Positions 50,992-60,802 of a stretch of 64,000 nucleotides of DNA are shown here, piece by piece. The stretch's first letter is position 1, and the number at the start of each line of letters is the position of its first letter. The stretch is from Cryobacterium sp. Y50 (GTDB lineage: Bacteria; Actinomycetota; Actinomycetes; Actinomycetales; Microbacteriaceae): positions 1 to 64,000 of the forward strand of contig NZ_PJJM01000102.1 in the NCBI RefSeq assembly GCF_002929805.1. The letters run 5' to 3'. Below the pieces are notes generated by a model. The model saw nothing but the letters and a program-made list of their open reading frames with translations, was not told the DNA's origin and made no database searches. A program made the translations under genes and the position numbers.

Positions 50992-51036
50992 GATACTCCC
51001 CTGGATGGCACTGGCTCACAGCACTCCTGACAGACA

Positions 51037-51067
51037 ACCACCGCCGACACGAGGTGTCGGCGGTGGT
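51037..51067 (-). terminator. Terminator hairpin between clgR and DUF3046
   Basis: This is a perfect 14-bp GC-rich stem with a 3-nt loop (51037-51050 with 51054-51067), 28 bp beyond the clgR stop. It should end the clgR transcript; the plus-strand side carries GTTTTG, so it may work both ways. Confidence 0.85.
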
Positions 51068-51094
51068 GTTTTGTAATCGACTGCGCGAGGGCGA

Positions 51095-51403
51095 CTAGCG
51101 CACCATCAAATTGGAATCGAACGTGGTGACGAAGTCCTCTGGCACCGTGTCGGGGAATTGGTCCATTCCCTCGATGACAGCGAGACGGTCACCAACTTCA
51201 CGCATGATGACCGAAATCGGAGTCTCCAGTGCATCGGCCACTGACGCAAGAATCTCCGAAGAAGCTTCTTTCTGTCCACGTTCTACCTCACTGAGGTAGC
51301 CGAGCGCGACGCTGGCTTTGCTTGCGACCTGACGCAGGGTACGCCCCTTTTGCAGGCGGAAGTCCCTGAGCACATCGCCGATTTCCTGACGAACAAGAAT
51401 CAT
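51095..51403 (-). CDS. clgR: ClgR-type XRE regulator
   Basis: This is a Cro/CI HTH protein of 102 aa. The helix-turn-helix RTLRQVASKASVALGYLSEV ends in ERGQKEASSEILASVA, which is nearly diagnostic for ClgR, the activator of clp protease genes. The position between cinA and DUF3046/recA matches ClgR in Streptomyces, Corynebacterium and Mycobacterium. The ATG at 51403 has an AAGGAGG ribosome-binding site. The C-terminus is SNLMVR, without a terminal Ala-Ala degron. A damage-type promoter lies upstream. Confidence 0.88.
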   Translation of the reverse strand: MILVRQEIGDVLRDFRLQKGRTLRQVASKASVALGYLSEVERGQKEASSEILASVADALETPISVIMREVGDRLAVIEGMDQFPDTVPEDFVTTFDSNLMVR

Positions 51404-51465
51404 CGGAACCTCCTTCTTATGCCTAATAATGTGAACCCAAACTATCGGACTCCCAGTTGGTGCCA

Positions 51466-51488
51466 ACACTACGTCATTCATCTGACAA
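51466..51488 (-). promoter_or_regulatory. PafBC-type (RecA-independent DNA damage) promoter of clgR
   Basis: On the minus strand TTGTCAGAT (51488-51480) is followed after exactly 8 nt by TAGTGT (51471-51466). The actinobacterial RecA-NDp consensus is TTGTCRGTG-N8-TANNNT, so 8 of 9 and all fixed -10 positions agree. Transcription would begin about 55 nt before the clgR start codon. Confidence 0.75.
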
Positions 51489-51558
51489 GCTGACACTAAC
51501 CGAGAAACATTGGGCTTTGCTTGTGAATGCCTTCGAGGTAACCAGCCCGTAACACGAA

Positions 51559-52128
51559 CTATTCCGCGTCATCCTGGGCTATCAGCGCACGCACAGCAAC
51601 GACGGCCTGGCGCACTGTTTCGGCGCGAACCTCGGCCCGGTCCCCCTCGAGTTGCAGTGGAACGGCCCAGGAGCCCGTGCCCTTGGAGAGTCCGATATAC
51701 ACAGTTCCGGCCGGGTGGCCGCCGTCCGGGCCCGGTCCGGCTACGCCGGTGGTGGACACACCCACGTCAGCCCGCACGTCGTTCACGGCGAGGAGTGTGC
51801 GTACCCCGACTGCCATCTGCTTGGCCACGTCAGCGTGCACGGGGCCGTGCACGTTGAGCACACTACTGTCGACCTGAAGCAGGCTCCGTTTGAGGTCCGA
51901 GTCGTAGGCGACGACTCCCCCGCGCACCACTACGGATGCCCCGGGAATGCGCACGAGTTCGGCTACGAGCAGCCCGCCGGTCAGTGACTCGGCGACCGCA
52001 ATTGTGAGGTGCCGGGCGGTGAGCTGCGCGATCAACTCCGCCGTAGCATCCACTTGCAGATCTCTCGGAACGTTGCGGGCGCGAAGGGTGCCGTCGGGAA
52101 GATCGATCGAATCGGCCGGGTCAGGCAT
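51559..52128 (-). CDS. cinA: CinA C-terminal (PncC) domain protein
   Basis: This stand-alone nicotinamide-mononucleotide-deamidase-type domain has AVAESLTGGLLVAELVRIPG, RGGVVAYDSDLKRSLL and GPDGGHPAGTVYIGL. It lacks the N-terminal molybdopterin-like domain of full CinA. The length is 189 aa. It overlaps pgsA by 8 nt. The order ftsK-pgsA-cinA-clgR is conserved in actinobacteria. Confidence 0.9.
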   Translation of the reverse strand: MPDPADSIDLPDGTLRARNVPRDLQVDATAELIAQLTARHLTIAVAESLTGGLLVAELVRIPGASVVVRGGVVAYDSDLKRSLLQVDSSVLNVHGPVHADVAKQMAVGVRTLLAVNDVRADVGVSTTGVAGPGPDGGHPAGTVYIGLSKGTGSWAVPLQLEGDRAEVRAETVRQAVVAVRALIAQDDAE

Positions 52129-52714
52129 CGTCGTGTTTGCGCAGTCGCCAGGCCGAGAGCAGGTAGTCGAGGCCGGTCACCCCTGTGAGGATCAGGGTGA
52201 TGGTCATAGTGGCCGTGTTGAGCCAGTGCACCCACTCGCCGAAGACCAGCCAAAACGGCAGCAGCGCGAGCGAGATCGACACCGACTGGGACACGGTTTT
52301 GAGTTTGCCGCCGCGGCTGGCCGGGATGACCCGGTCGCGCAGCATGACGAATCGGAACACGGTGATGCCGATTTCGCGCACCAGGATGACGATGGTCACC
52401 CACCAGGGCAACTCGCCGAGGATGGATAGGCAGACCAGGGCGCCGCCGGTGAGGATCTTGTCGGCGATCGGGTCGAGGATCTTGCCGAGGTCGGTGACGA
52501 GGTTTTGGCGGCGGGCGATCATTCCGTCGATTCCGTCGGTGGCGATCGCGATGATGAACAGCACCGCGGCTGCCCAGCGCAGAGCGTCGTGTGGGCCATT
52601 GGCGGTCAGCAGCATCCAAATGAACACGGGGGCGAGCAGGATACGCACGACCGTGATCAGGTTGGGCAGGTTCCAGTTGCTCGGGCGGACGACGGATGCT
52701 TGCGGTGATGCCAT
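52121..52714 (-). CDS. pgsA: CDP-diacylglycerol-glycerol-3-phosphate phosphatidyltransferase
   Basis: This membrane enzyme makes phosphatidylglycerol phosphate. The CDP-alcohol phosphotransferase motif D-G-x2-A-R-x8-G-x3-D-x3-D is read in TDGIDGMIARRQ and TDLGKILDPIADK. Five to six TM segments are visible. The length is 197 aa. It starts 3 bp after ftsK ends. Confidence 0.95.
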   Translation of the reverse strand: MASPQASVVRPSNWNLPNLITVVRILLAPVFIWMLLTANGPHDALRWAAAVLFIIAIATDGIDGMIARRQNLVTDLGKILDPIADKILTGGALVCLSILGELPWWVTIVILVREIGITVFRFVMLRDRVIPASRGGKLKTVSQSVSISLALLPFWLVFGEWVHWLNTATMTITLILTGVTGLDYLLSAWRLRKHDDA

Positions 52715-52717
52715 GGC

Positions 52718-55609
52718 TCAGTCCCTGCCCGTTAGTTTCCAGGCATCCTCGTCGTCTTCGGTGCCGTCCACCTCAGGATACCCCTGCGACATTTTCTCCA
52801 CCGGGTCGTCGGCGTAGCGCGGATCGGACGCCGTGGCTGCACGGGAATCGTCGGATTGAGCCTTGAGCGCGTGCTGTTCATCGTCGGAGCCGCGCAGTCG
52901 TGCAAGCACGCTCGGCAACTGTTCAGCGTTGACGAGCACGTCGCGCGCCTTGGACCCCTCGGACGGGCCAACGATTTCGCGGGATTCGAGCAGGTCCATC
53001 AGACGGCCGGCCTTGGCGAAACCGACGCGCAGCTTGCGCTGCAGCATGGACGTAGACCCGAACTGGGTGGAGACGACGAGTTCGGCCGCGGCGAGCAACA
53101 CCTCGAGGTCGTCGCCGATATCGGAGTCGATCTCCTTGCGCGGGGCGACCATGGAGACATCGGGCCGGTAGTCGGGCCTGGCCTGCATGGTGACGTGCTT
53201 GACGACCTTTTCGATCTCGCCTTCGGTGACCCAGGCGCCCTGCACGCGCACGGCCTTAGAGGCCCCCATCGGCAGGAACAGTGCGTCGCCCTGGCCGATG
53301 AGCTTGTCGGCGCCGGGCTGGTCGAGGATGACCCGGGAGTCGGTGACGCTCGTCACGGCGAAGGCGAGCCGGGAGGGCACGTTGGCTTTGATCAGCCCGG
53401 TGACGACGTCGACGCTCGGACGCTGCGTGGCGAGCACGAGGTGAATGCCGGAGGCGCGCGCGAGCTGAGTGATGCGCACAATCGAGTCTTCGACGTCGCG
53501 CGGAGCAACCATCATCAGGTCGGCAAGCTCGTCGACAACAACCAGCAGGTACGGGTAAGGCTTGAGCTTGCGTTCGCTGCCGACCGGCAGCACAATCTCC
53601 TCGTTAACGACGGCCTTGTTGAAATCGTCGATGTGGCGAAAGCCGAAGCTGGCGAGGTCGTCGTAGCGCATGTCCATCTCTTTCACGACCCACTGCAGCG
53701 CTTCGGCCGCTTTCTTCGGGTTCGTGATGATGGGCGTGATCAGGTGCGGCACGCCGGCATACGCGGCGAGCTCGACCCGTTTCGGGTCAATCAGCACCAT
53801 GCGCACGTCACTTGGCTTCGCGCGCATGAGCAGGCTCGTGATCATGGAGTTGACGAAGCTCGACTTGCCAGAACCAGTAGAGCCGGCCACGAGCAAGTGG
53901 GGCATTTTCGCGAGGTTGGCGATGACGAAGCCACCGCCGACGTCTTTGCCGACGCCGATGGTCATCGGGTGGGTGGCGTTGGTGGCGGTGCTCGATCGCA
54001 GCACGTCGCCGAGGGTGACGATTTCACGATCGATGTTGGGGATCTCGATACCGATGGCACTCTTGCCGGGAATCGGCGAGAGAATGCGCACCTCGTTGGA
54101 GGCGACCGCGTAGGAGAGGTTCTTACTCAGGGCGGTGACTCGCTCGACCTTGACGCCCGGGCCGAGTTCGATCTCGTACTGGGTGACCGTTGGACCACGG
54201 GAGAACCCGGTGACCTTGGCATCGACCTGGAACTGGCGCAGCACCTCCGTGATCGATTTGACCACGTCGTCGTTGGCAGCCGAGCGAGCCTTGGCTGGCG
54301 GCCCGGCCGTCAAAGTGGATGCCGCCGGCACGAGATACGGAATGGCCGGGTGGGGATCGACTGAAGCGAGGGGAGGCAGGGTCGCACCGTCGGCATCCAC
54401 TGCCTGGCTCAGTTCGGGGAAGACATCGTCGAAGCCGGAAAGGACTTCGGTGTGGCCAGCCGGGTCGTCGGAGTGCAGGCCGGTGGACGGGCCGGCGCCG
54501 AGGTCGACCTCGCCGGTGAACCGTTTGACGGCGAGCTCGGCCTTGCGCAGGTCTTCGAGCACCTCGGTGCCGTAGTGGTCGCGTTCGGGCGGCGCGGTGT
54601 GGTCGGTGACCTCCGATTCGATGGCGCTGTCGAAACCGCCGCGGGACGAATTGCCGCCGAGAAGCACGCTGAGCGGGTCGGCCTCAAGCGGACCAGGTTT
54701 GGATTCGGTCGACAATGCGCTGCCGAAGTCAGGGTCTTCCTCGCGCTTGCTGTTGTTTCGGCGCCACCACGGCAATGCGCCTTCTTGGCCGTCTTCGTCG
54801 TCGACACCGTCGAGTTCGACCTGAGCGGTCTTGCCCGATTTAGCACCCTTGCTCGCGGCCGCGCGTTCTTCGTCGTCGGTCAGTTGCGCGCCGAACAGCC
54901 AGTCGTAGAGCTCGCGGGAACGCTGACCGATGCGATTCGGCGGCGTTTTGGTGATGATGAACAAACTCAGCAGCAACAACAGAATGACGACGATCGTGGC
55001 GCCGATCGACGTGGTCAGCAGGATCAGCGGGGCGGCAATCATCCACCCGATCACCCCGCCGGCCAGCGCGAGGGCTGGCATGCCGTCCTGCGGCTCTGGC
55101 TGCACACCGAAGATGTGGCAGAGGCCCGAAATGGTCACGAGGAGAAGGCTGAGCCCGATGCCGATGCGACCGTTGTCGTGAACGGAACTGGGTTTGCGAA
55201 ACAGCCAGACGGAAAACAGAAGCAGGATGACCGGCAGGGCGAAGGCGACCCGGCCGAACAATCCGCCGAAGGTGTATGCGTCGAGCTGCTGCGCCACGAC
55301 GTCGTTGATGAGAAACCATTCAACGACGGCTCCCGAGATGGCGAGCAGTACGAGAAAGAACGGCAGTCCATCGCGGCGTTCATCTTTCGAGAGCTTTTCG
55401 GGGCCGAGGGCGCGGGCGGCGCCGCCGGTGAGGTGGGCCAGACCCATCCAGGCACGGGCACCGAGGCTCGGTTTCACGTCGACGGCGGTGAACCTGACGG
55501 TTTTCTGTGCGGCGGTCGCGCCGGCCCCGCGGGTTGCCGGTTTGCGCGCCGGAGCGCCCTTCGCTGCCGGGGTGCGGGCACGCCCGGACGACTTAGTGCT
55601 CGTAGCCAT
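52718..55609 (-). CDS. ftsK: DNA translocase FtsK/SpoIIIE
   Basis: FtsK is the septal dsDNA pump for chromosome segregation. Four to five N-terminal TM helices (residues ~80-240) are followed by an acidic linker of about 200 residues, the beta-alpha motor with Walker [17 protein letters not shown] and Walker [13 protein letters not shown], and the gamma DNA-reading winged helix ([20 protein letters not shown]). The length is 963 aa, with a basic Ala/Lys N-terminus. The tail after the gamma domain is acidic. Confidence 0.96.
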   Translation of the reverse strand: MATSTKSSGRARTPAAKGAPARKPATRGAGATAAQKTVRFTAVDVKPSLGARAWMGLAHLTGGAARALGPEKLSKDERRDGLPFFLVLLAISGAVVEWFLINDVVAQQLDAYTFGGLFGRVAFALPVILLLFSVWLFRKPSSVHDNGRIGIGLSLLLVTISGLCHIFGVQPEPQDGMPALALAGGVIGWMIAAPLILLTTSIGATIVVILLLLLSLFIITKTPPNRIGQRSRELYDWLFGAQLTDDEERAAASKGAKSGKTAQVELDGVDDEDGQEGALPWWRRNNSKREEDPDFGSALSTESKPGPLEADPLSVLLGGNSSRGGFDSAIESEVTDHTAPPERDHYGTEVLEDLRKAELAVKRFTGEVDLGAGPSTGLHSDDPAGHTEVLSGFDDVFPELSQAVDADGATLPPLASVDPHPAIPYLVPAASTLTAGPPAKARSAANDDVVKSITEVLRQFQVDAKVTGFSRGPTVTQYEIELGPGVKVERVTALSKNLSYAVASNEVRILSPIPGKSAIGIEIPNIDREIVTLGDVLRSSTATNATHPMTIGVGKDVGGGFVIANLAKMPHLLVAGSTGSGKSSFVNSMITSLLMRAKPSDVRMVLIDPKRVELAAYAGVPHLITPIITNPKKAAEALQWVVKEMDMRYDDLASFGFRHIDDFNKAVVNEEIVLPVGSERKLKPYPYLLVVVDELADLMMVAPRDVEDSIVRITQLARASGIHLVLATQRPSVDVVTGLIKANVPSRLAFAVTSVTDSRVILDQPGADKLIGQGDALFLPMGASKAVRVQGAWVTEGEIEKVVKHVTMQARPDYRPDVSMVAPRKEIDSDIGDDLEVLLAAAELVVSTQFGSTSMLQRKLRVGFAKAGRLMDLLESREIVGPSEGSKARDVLVNAEQLPSVLARLRGSDDEQHALKAQSDDSRAATASDPRYADDPVEKMSQGYPEVDGTEDDEDAWKLTGRD

Positions 55610-55707
55610 GGAATAACGCTACCAAGCAGCACCGACATTCGGCCGACCCCACGCCCACGGCCTCGGTGACTAGCATGCGAAGGCCGTCCGGCGGCATCCG
55701 CTCAATG

Positions 55708-56934
55708 TCAATAGCGGATGGCGTCGATAACCTTTACCCGCACCGCCACCAGCGCGGGGATCAGCCCGGCCAGGGCGCCGACGACCGTCGCGCAGACCAA
55801 GCCGACGACGGCCGCTTCGACCGGGAACGGGGGAAAATCGGTGACCTGGCCCTGGCTGATGAAGTCTTCAACGAGCGGGCTCTTGACGATGAGCACGGCG
55901 GCGATCACCCCGACAATTCCGGCGACAACGGTCGCGACGACGCTTTCCATCATGACCGCGAAGAACACCCGGGCAGCGGTTGCACCGAAGCTGCGCCGAA
56001 TGCCAATCTCCCGAATGCGCTGCTTGAGGGTGACCAGAGCGATGTTGACCAGGCCGAGGGCACCGAGAAGCAGCACGAGTCCGGCGATGGCGCCGACGGT
56101 GAGCTTGAGCGAAAGGTACGGGTCGCCGTCCATGTACGCCGCGTAGTCCTGCCGGTTCACCTGAACGGATGCCTCAGCGCCAAGAGCGCCCTGCACGTCA
56201 CGTTGCAGGGCGGTCACTAGCTGTTCGGACACGTCGACCGGCACCCACAGCTCGTAGGACGGTGGTCCGAATTGCAGGTTCGGGTCGGTGACGACGGGCG
56301 TAATGGCGATGAGCGCATCGGCGAGCATGTACATGGCAGGTTCGGTCTCCCACGAGAGTGCAGGGTAGACACCGGTTACGACGGCTGTCGTAGTGCGTTC
56401 GCCCACCAGGGTCGCAGTTGGATGAGTGCGCAGGTCGGGTCGGCCAAGGCGGTCCCAGAAGATGGAGTTGACCAGCACGGCTGGCGCGAGCCTGGCCTGG
56501 TCTTCGTCGGTAAACCAAACGCCCTTCTCGAGGGTAATGCGGTGCATGGTGCCGTAGGGCAGATCGACGCCGACGGTCTGCACCGGGACAGCGCCGTCGG
56601 CGAATTGCACCGTCTGGCTAGTGTTGACCACCCGGCTGGCGTAGTCGATTTGGTAGCGTTCGAGCGCCGTGCGCCAGATTTCGGGCATTTTAGTCGGGGT
56701 GGAGCCGTCGTTCGTCGAGGCGAATAAGGAGAGGCTGGCGGCGCGACCCCCCGACCGCTCGCTCGATTCGAGGGTCGCCTGCTGGGCGACCGCGCCGAGT
56801 CCGACGACGGTTGTGATGGCGCAGACGGCGACGGCCACGCCGATCAGTGAAAGCATGACGCGGGTCTTGTGGATTCTCACCTCCTGCCAGGCTTCGATGA
56901 CGGAGCCAACCAGGTTGCTCGCGACACGCTTCAT
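55708..56934 (-). CDS. MacB/FtsX-type ABC permease
   Basis: The 408-aa permease has an N-terminal TM (TRVMLSLIGVAVAVCAITTV), a large extracytoplasmic MacB periplasmic-core-like domain (residues 50-260), and three C-terminal TM helices of the FtsX domain, including EIGIRRSFGATAARVFFAVM. It is the third gene of an adaptor-ATPase-permease operon, overlapping the ATPase by 4 nt. The substrate is unknown (antimicrobial, peptide or lipid export are options for the family). Confidence 0.88.
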   Translation of the reverse strand: MKRVASNLVGSVIEAWQEVRIHKTRVMLSLIGVAVAVCAITTVVGLGAVAQQATLESSERSGGRAASLSLFASTNDGSTPTKMPEIWRTALERYQIDYASRVVNTSQTVQFADGAVPVQTVGVDLPYGTMHRITLEKGVWFTDEDQARLAPAVLVNSIFWDRLGRPDLRTHPTATLVGERTTTAVVTGVYPALSWETEPAMYMLADALIAITPVVTDPNLQFGPPSYELWVPVDVSEQLVTALQRDVQGALGAEASVQVNRQDYAAYMDGDPYLSLKLTVGAIAGLVLLLGALGLVNIALVTLKQRIREIGIRRSFGATAARVFFAVMMESVVATVVAGIVGVIAAVLIVKSPLVEDFISQGQVTDFPPFPVEAAVVGLVCATVVGALAGLIPALVAVRVKVIDAIRY

Positions 56935-57626
56935 GCCGGCACCGCGCTTATGACCTGGAGCACGCCGTGGTCGAGCCGCAGATGCCGGGAGGCTCGGGCG
57001 GCGATGGCCGGGTCGTGCGTGATGGTGACGAGCGCTGCCCCGGATTCGGCGGCGACGTCGTCGATGAGATCCATCACCGTTTCCCCGGTTTCAAGGTCGA
57101 GTGCTCCGGTGGGTTCGTCGGCGAGAATCAACCGTGGACCGCGTACCAGCGAGCGGGCGATCGCCACGCGCTGCTGCTCGCCGCCGCTCAATCGGTCGGG
57201 CAGTGAACCGAGCCGGTCGCCGAGGCCGACCCGTTCGAGCATCTCGGTGGCGATTCGGGCGCGCTGCCAGAACTGACGACCTTCCGCGTAGAGCAGCGGA
57301 GTCATCACGTTTTCAAGGGCGGTGCGGCCCTGCAGCAGATTGAACTGTTGAAAGATGAAGCCGACCGCACGACCGCGCAACCGGTCCCGGGCGCCGGAGG
57401 ACAGCGAATGCACCGGGCGGTCTTCGAACAGCATTGTGCCACTCGTAGGGTTGTCGAGCAGCCCGAGCAGGTTGAGCAGGGTGGTTTTGCCCGAGCCTGA
57501 CCGGCCCACGATCGAGACGCGGTCGCCGATATCGACATCGAGGTCGATGCTGGAGAGAATCGTCAGCGGCGGCGCATCGATGAGCTGCACGGTGCGGGTG
57601 ACTCCCTCAAGGTGCAGCAGGGTCAT
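56931..57626 (-). CDS. MacB/LolD-type ABC ATPase
   Basis: The 231-aa ATPase has Walker A VGRSGSGKTTLLNLLG, the Q-loop in FIFQQFNLLQGRTALENV, signature [16 protein letters not shown], Walker B LILADEPTGALD and the H-loop in VTITHDPAIAA. It is the MacB/LolD subfamily that drives extracytoplasmic mechanotransmission. It overlaps both neighbours by 4 nt. Confidence 0.95.
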   Translation of the reverse strand: MTLLHLEGVTRTVQLIDAPPLTILSSIDLDVDIGDRVSIVGRSGSGKTTLLNLLGLLDNPTSGTMLFEDRPVHSLSSGARDRLRGRAVGFIFQQFNLLQGRTALENVMTPLLYAEGRQFWQRARIATEMLERVGLGDRLGSLPDRLSGGEQQRVAIARSLVRGPRLILADEPTGALDLETGETVMDLIDDVAAESGAALVTITHDPAIAARASRHLRLDHGVLQVISAVPA

Positions 57627-58693
57627 TTCGAGATCCCGAAGCTGGAGATGCTCGGGCCGAAACAGACCTCGCTGCCGTCCGGCTGCAACTCGCAGCCCGT
57701 TTCTCCACCGGCAACGGCGCCCGGCACGAATTGGTTGATCAGGTCGCCCTCGACCAGCCCGTCGATCACCTGCACGTTGACGCCGTCGGTCATGCCGAGC
57801 GTGACCGGGCGTTCCTCGGTGCCGCCGTCGACCAGCACGAACCAGACGACGCCGGTTTCGGCCGAGCCCTCGACGGCGGTGGTCGGCACGACCAACACGT
57901 TTTCGGCCAGGCCCGCGGCGATGGTGAGCTGTGCGGCGAGGCCGGCGAACACGGTCACCTCGGTCGGTATGGCGCAGCTGACGGTAGTACCGCCCGTGCC
58001 TGCTTCGCCGCCCACACCCCCGTCGCCACCGGCCGATTCCCCCGCTAGCGGGGTGGTGATGGTCAGGCCGGTACAGGTGAACGGAGCCGGCCCATTCGTG
58101 ATCGCAACGGATGCTTCGGTCGGCTTGGTCAGCAGCCGATACTGCTGCTCGGGGCTGAGTGCGCCGCTCACCGAGAAGCTCGGCGGCGCAACCTGTCCGG
58201 TAGCATCACCGACGGCCACGCTCTGACCGGGGATCACGGTGAGCGAGCTCAGGATTCCGGTGATCGGCGCGAGGACTTTAACGAAGGTGACCACTGGTTT
58301 CGGCTGGGTAATGGTCACGTTGCCATCGGCATCCGTTGCTTCGACCGGGTCCTTGATTGTCTCAACTCGGATGTCGTAGATCTTGTCGTTTTTGTTCACG
58401 GTCTGACCGGCCGCGATGAATATTTCGTCGACCGTTCCGATAGCGGTCGCTTTTACGGCCACGGCCGGGTCGGCGCTGACCGTTCCCGGCAGGGTGACAT
58501 CGTTGCTGATCGTGCCGAGGGCCACCGGAATTTGCGGCTCAACGACGACGCCGGTCGGTTCGGCCGGGTTGCTGTCGGCCGCGGTGTCTGGGTAGAAGGC
58601 GAGCTTGACCAGGGCTACGGCGATAGCTGCTATGACGATCAGACGAAGGATGGGAAAGACCCATTGGCGTGCAATGTTCACGAGACTCCCCAC
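57623..58693 (-). CDS. Membrane-fusion/adaptor protein of the MacB-like exporter
   Basis: This 356-aa protein has one N-terminal TM (ILRLIVIAAIAVALVKLAFY) and RND/MacA-type beta-barrel and lipoyl-like segments (VKATAIGTVDEIFIAAGQTV with VLAPITGILSSLTVIPGQSV). A Gly-rich insertion (AGGDGGVGGEAGTGG) lies near residue 220. It has the peptidoglycan-binding-like adaptor architecture found with MacB in Gram-positives, and is the first gene of the operon. Confidence 0.85.
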   Translation of the reverse strand: MGSLVNIARQWVFPILRLIVIAAIAVALVKLAFYPDTAADSNPAEPTGVVVEPQIPVALGTISNDVTLPGTVSADPAVAVKATAIGTVDEIFIAAGQTVNKNDKIYDIRVETIKDPVEATDADGNVTITQPKPVVTFVKVLAPITGILSSLTVIPGQSVAVGDATGQVAPPSFSVSGALSPEQQYRLLTKPTEASVAITNGPAPFTCTGLTITTPLAGESAGGDGGVGGEAGTGGTTVSCAIPTEVTVFAGLAAQLTIAAGLAENVLVVPTTAVEGSAETGVVWFVLVDGGTEERPVTLGMTDGVNVQVIDGLVEGDLINQFVPGAVAGGETGCELQPDGSEVCFGPSISSFGISK

Positions 58694-58852
58694 GCGGCCG
58701 ACCCGACGTGGTCAAGCTCGATGGGCTGATCCTAGCGTTTTGTGGGTCTGACGTGTCGCGGCCAGGGGGGCGCACGGCACCAGTTGAGGTTTGTGGCCCC
58801 CTACGAACGGGTGCAGCGAACGCCAACGAGTACCGTGAGCACGATCAACGCT

Positions 58853-59830
58853 TTAGCGGGTGGTGCCAGCGACCTTGGGGAGCGATCCGCCGGCGGCCGC
58901 GTTACGGTCCGGACGAAAGTTTGAGAAGTCCACGCCGGGGATGTCCTGCACGAGCGAGAGTTCATCCTCGATCTGGGCCGCTTCGGAGTCCTCCGGGCCG
59001 ACCAGGGGCAGGCGCACCCGCGGGCTGCCGATGCGCCCGAGGCCGTGCAAAATGTACTTCACCGCAACGGTGCCTGGAACGTGCGTCATCACGGCGCGCA
59101 CGAGCGGTTCGAGCTGTTGATGTGCGGCGGTCGCGACCTTGAGGTCGCCACGGTTGACCGCGTCGACCATGTGCCGGTACGGAGTCGCTGTGATGTTGCC
59201 GGTGACGCCGATGAGCCCGGTCGCGCCGATGGACAGGTGGGCCAGCACGTTGGGATCGTCGCCGGAGAAGTACATCAGGTCGGTCTGGTTGAGCACTCGG
59301 CTGACCTGGGCGAAGTCGCCCTTGGCGTCCTTGATGGCCAGAATATTGGGGTGCTTCGCCGCACGCAGGATGGTCTCGTAGGCAATCGCGACGCCGGTGC
59401 GCCCGGGAATGTCGTACAGAATGACCGGAAGGTCGGTGGCATCCGCGATCATGCGGAAATGGGTGAGGATACCGGCCTGGGTCGGCTTGTTGTAGTACGG
59501 CGTGACGATCATATTGCCGTCCGCACCGGCTTTTTCGCTCTGTCGGGCCAGCTGCATAGCGTGCGCGGTCTCGTTGGAGCCACCGCCGGTGATGATCTTG
59601 GCGCGACCGTTGGCGACCGACTTGCCGACCTCGACCAGGCGAATCTTCTCGGGGTCGGTCAGTGTGCTGGTCTCACCGGTCGTGCCCGTCACGACGATGC
59701 CATCGGCTCCGGCGTTGATGACGTCGTCGATGTGCTTCTCCACCCCGACCCAGTCCACTTCGCCATCAAAGGTAAACGGGGTGACCAGTGCGACCAGCAC
59801 CTGGCCAAAGGGATTCGTAGAGGTAGACAC
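58853..59830 (-). CDS. dapA: 4-hydroxy-tetrahydrodipicolinate synthase
   Basis: DapA condenses pyruvate with aspartate semialdehyde. It has GTTGETSTLT (pyruvate site), the tyrosine in VTPYYNKPTQAGILTHF, YDIPGRTGV, and the Schiff-base lysine in ILAIKDAKGD. The length is 325 aa, with a GTG start at 59830. It is separated from thyX by a terminator, so it has its own promoter in the 96-bp gap. Confidence 0.96.
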   Translation of the reverse strand: MSTSTNPFGQVLVALVTPFTFDGEVDWVGVEKHIDDVINAGADGIVVTGTTGETSTLTDPEKIRLVEVGKSVANGRAKIITGGGSNETAHAMQLARQSEKAGADGNMIVTPYYNKPTQAGILTHFRMIADATDLPVILYDIPGRTGVAIAYETILRAAKHPNILAIKDAKGDFAQVSRVLNQTDLMYFSGDDPNVLAHLSIGATGLIGVTGNITATPYRHMVDAVNRGDLKVATAAHQQLEPLVRAVMTHVPGTVAVKYILHGLGRIGSPRVRLPLVGPEDSEAAQIEDELSLVQDIPGVDFSNFRPDRNAAAGGSLPKVAGTTR

Positions 59831-59875
59831 GAGCTACAGGTTATCGTCTCCGCGCCCTTCGCTCTGCGAGAGCGC

Positions 59876-59911
59876 AAAAAGTGCCCGTGTGAACCAGTCA
59901 AACGGGCACTT
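59876..59911 (-). terminator. Rho-independent terminator after thyX
   Basis: On the minus strand a perfect 10-bp stem (59911-59902 with 59888-59879, 13-nt loop) runs into TTTTT (59880-59876). It is 16 bp behind the thyX stop and just before the dapA start. Confidence 0.9.
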
Positions 59912-59926
59912 CTCAACGAAATGCTG

Positions 59927-60691
59927 TTACGGAGAGACGCGACCGTTCATATTGAAGGACGCATGGGTCAGGGGCATCAGAGCCTCGAAGTGCGTCTCCA
60001 TCTGCTCGGCACACATCTCGATTTCACGCTGCGGGAAGGACGGGAACTGACTCCCCGCGCGCTTGGTGCGCAGGCTGAGGAAGTTCATCAGCGACCGGGC
60101 GTTGAGCGTGACGTACATCGAGGAGTAAATGTTCAGCGGCAGCACGATGCGGGCGACCTCGCGCGCGACGCCGGCTTCGAGCATCCGCTGATATGCCTCA
60201 TAGGCGTGAATCGCGGCGGCACGAGTCTGCTGCTGCACCAACGCGGTCTGTTCGGCGGTTCCAGGCAGAAAGTCGTAGGCACCGGCCTTGCCGACCTGCA
60301 CGAGGTTGCGCTCATTGGAGGGTACGTAGAACACCGGGCCCAGCTCCCGGTAGCGGCCCGATTCTTCGTTGTAGGAGGCGATGCGGTGCCGCATGAACTC
60401 GCGGAACACAAAGATGGGCGCGCGCACGTAGAACGTCATCGAGTTGTGTTCGAACGGCGAGCCGTGGCGGTCGCGCATGAGGTAGTTGATCAGGCCACGG
60501 TCGCGTTTCTCGTCGGTCTCGCTCTCGGAACCCTCGAGCTGACTCTGCTCCAGGGTCAGCTCCCCTAGGGTCGATACCCGGGCGGCAAACAGCACATCGG
60601 AGTCGTGGGCGCTCGCGCGTACAAGTTCGACGGTCATTTCCGATCGAAATTCAATTTCAGGGCGGGGCTCTTGTTCGGCGGTATCAGACAC
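59927..60691 (-). CDS. thyX: Flavin-dependent thymidylate synthase
   Basis: ThyX makes dTMP using FAD and methylene-THF. The signature RHRxxSxNExSxR reads RHRIASYNEESGRY (from residue 101). SPFEHNSMTFYVRAPIFVFRE precedes it in two parts (FAD histidine). The length is 254 aa, GTG start. The usual actinobacterial neighbours dapB and dapA flank it, with a plus-strand block inserted on the dapB side. Confidence 0.96.
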   Translation of the reverse strand: MSDTAEQEPRPEIEFRSEMTVELVRASAHDSDVLFAARVSTLGELTLEQSQLEGSESETDEKRDRGLINYLMRDRHGSPFEHNSMTFYVRAPIFVFREFMRHRIASYNEESGRYRELGPVFYVPSNERNLVQVGKAGAYDFLPGTAEQTALVQQQTRAAAIHAYEAYQRMLEAGVAREVARIVLPLNIYSSMYVTLNARSLMNFLSLRTKRAGSQFPSFPQREIEMCAEQMETHFEALMPLTHASFNMNGRVSP

Positions 60692-60802
60692 TGGTTCAGG
60701 TTAGTCGCATCCACCGCAGGTCTGAGCCGGGCCACACCGTGAGCGCGCGTAATCTCTCGTCACACTGCAAGATCCACAGCACGTCGGCGTAGCGTTGCAA
60801 AC

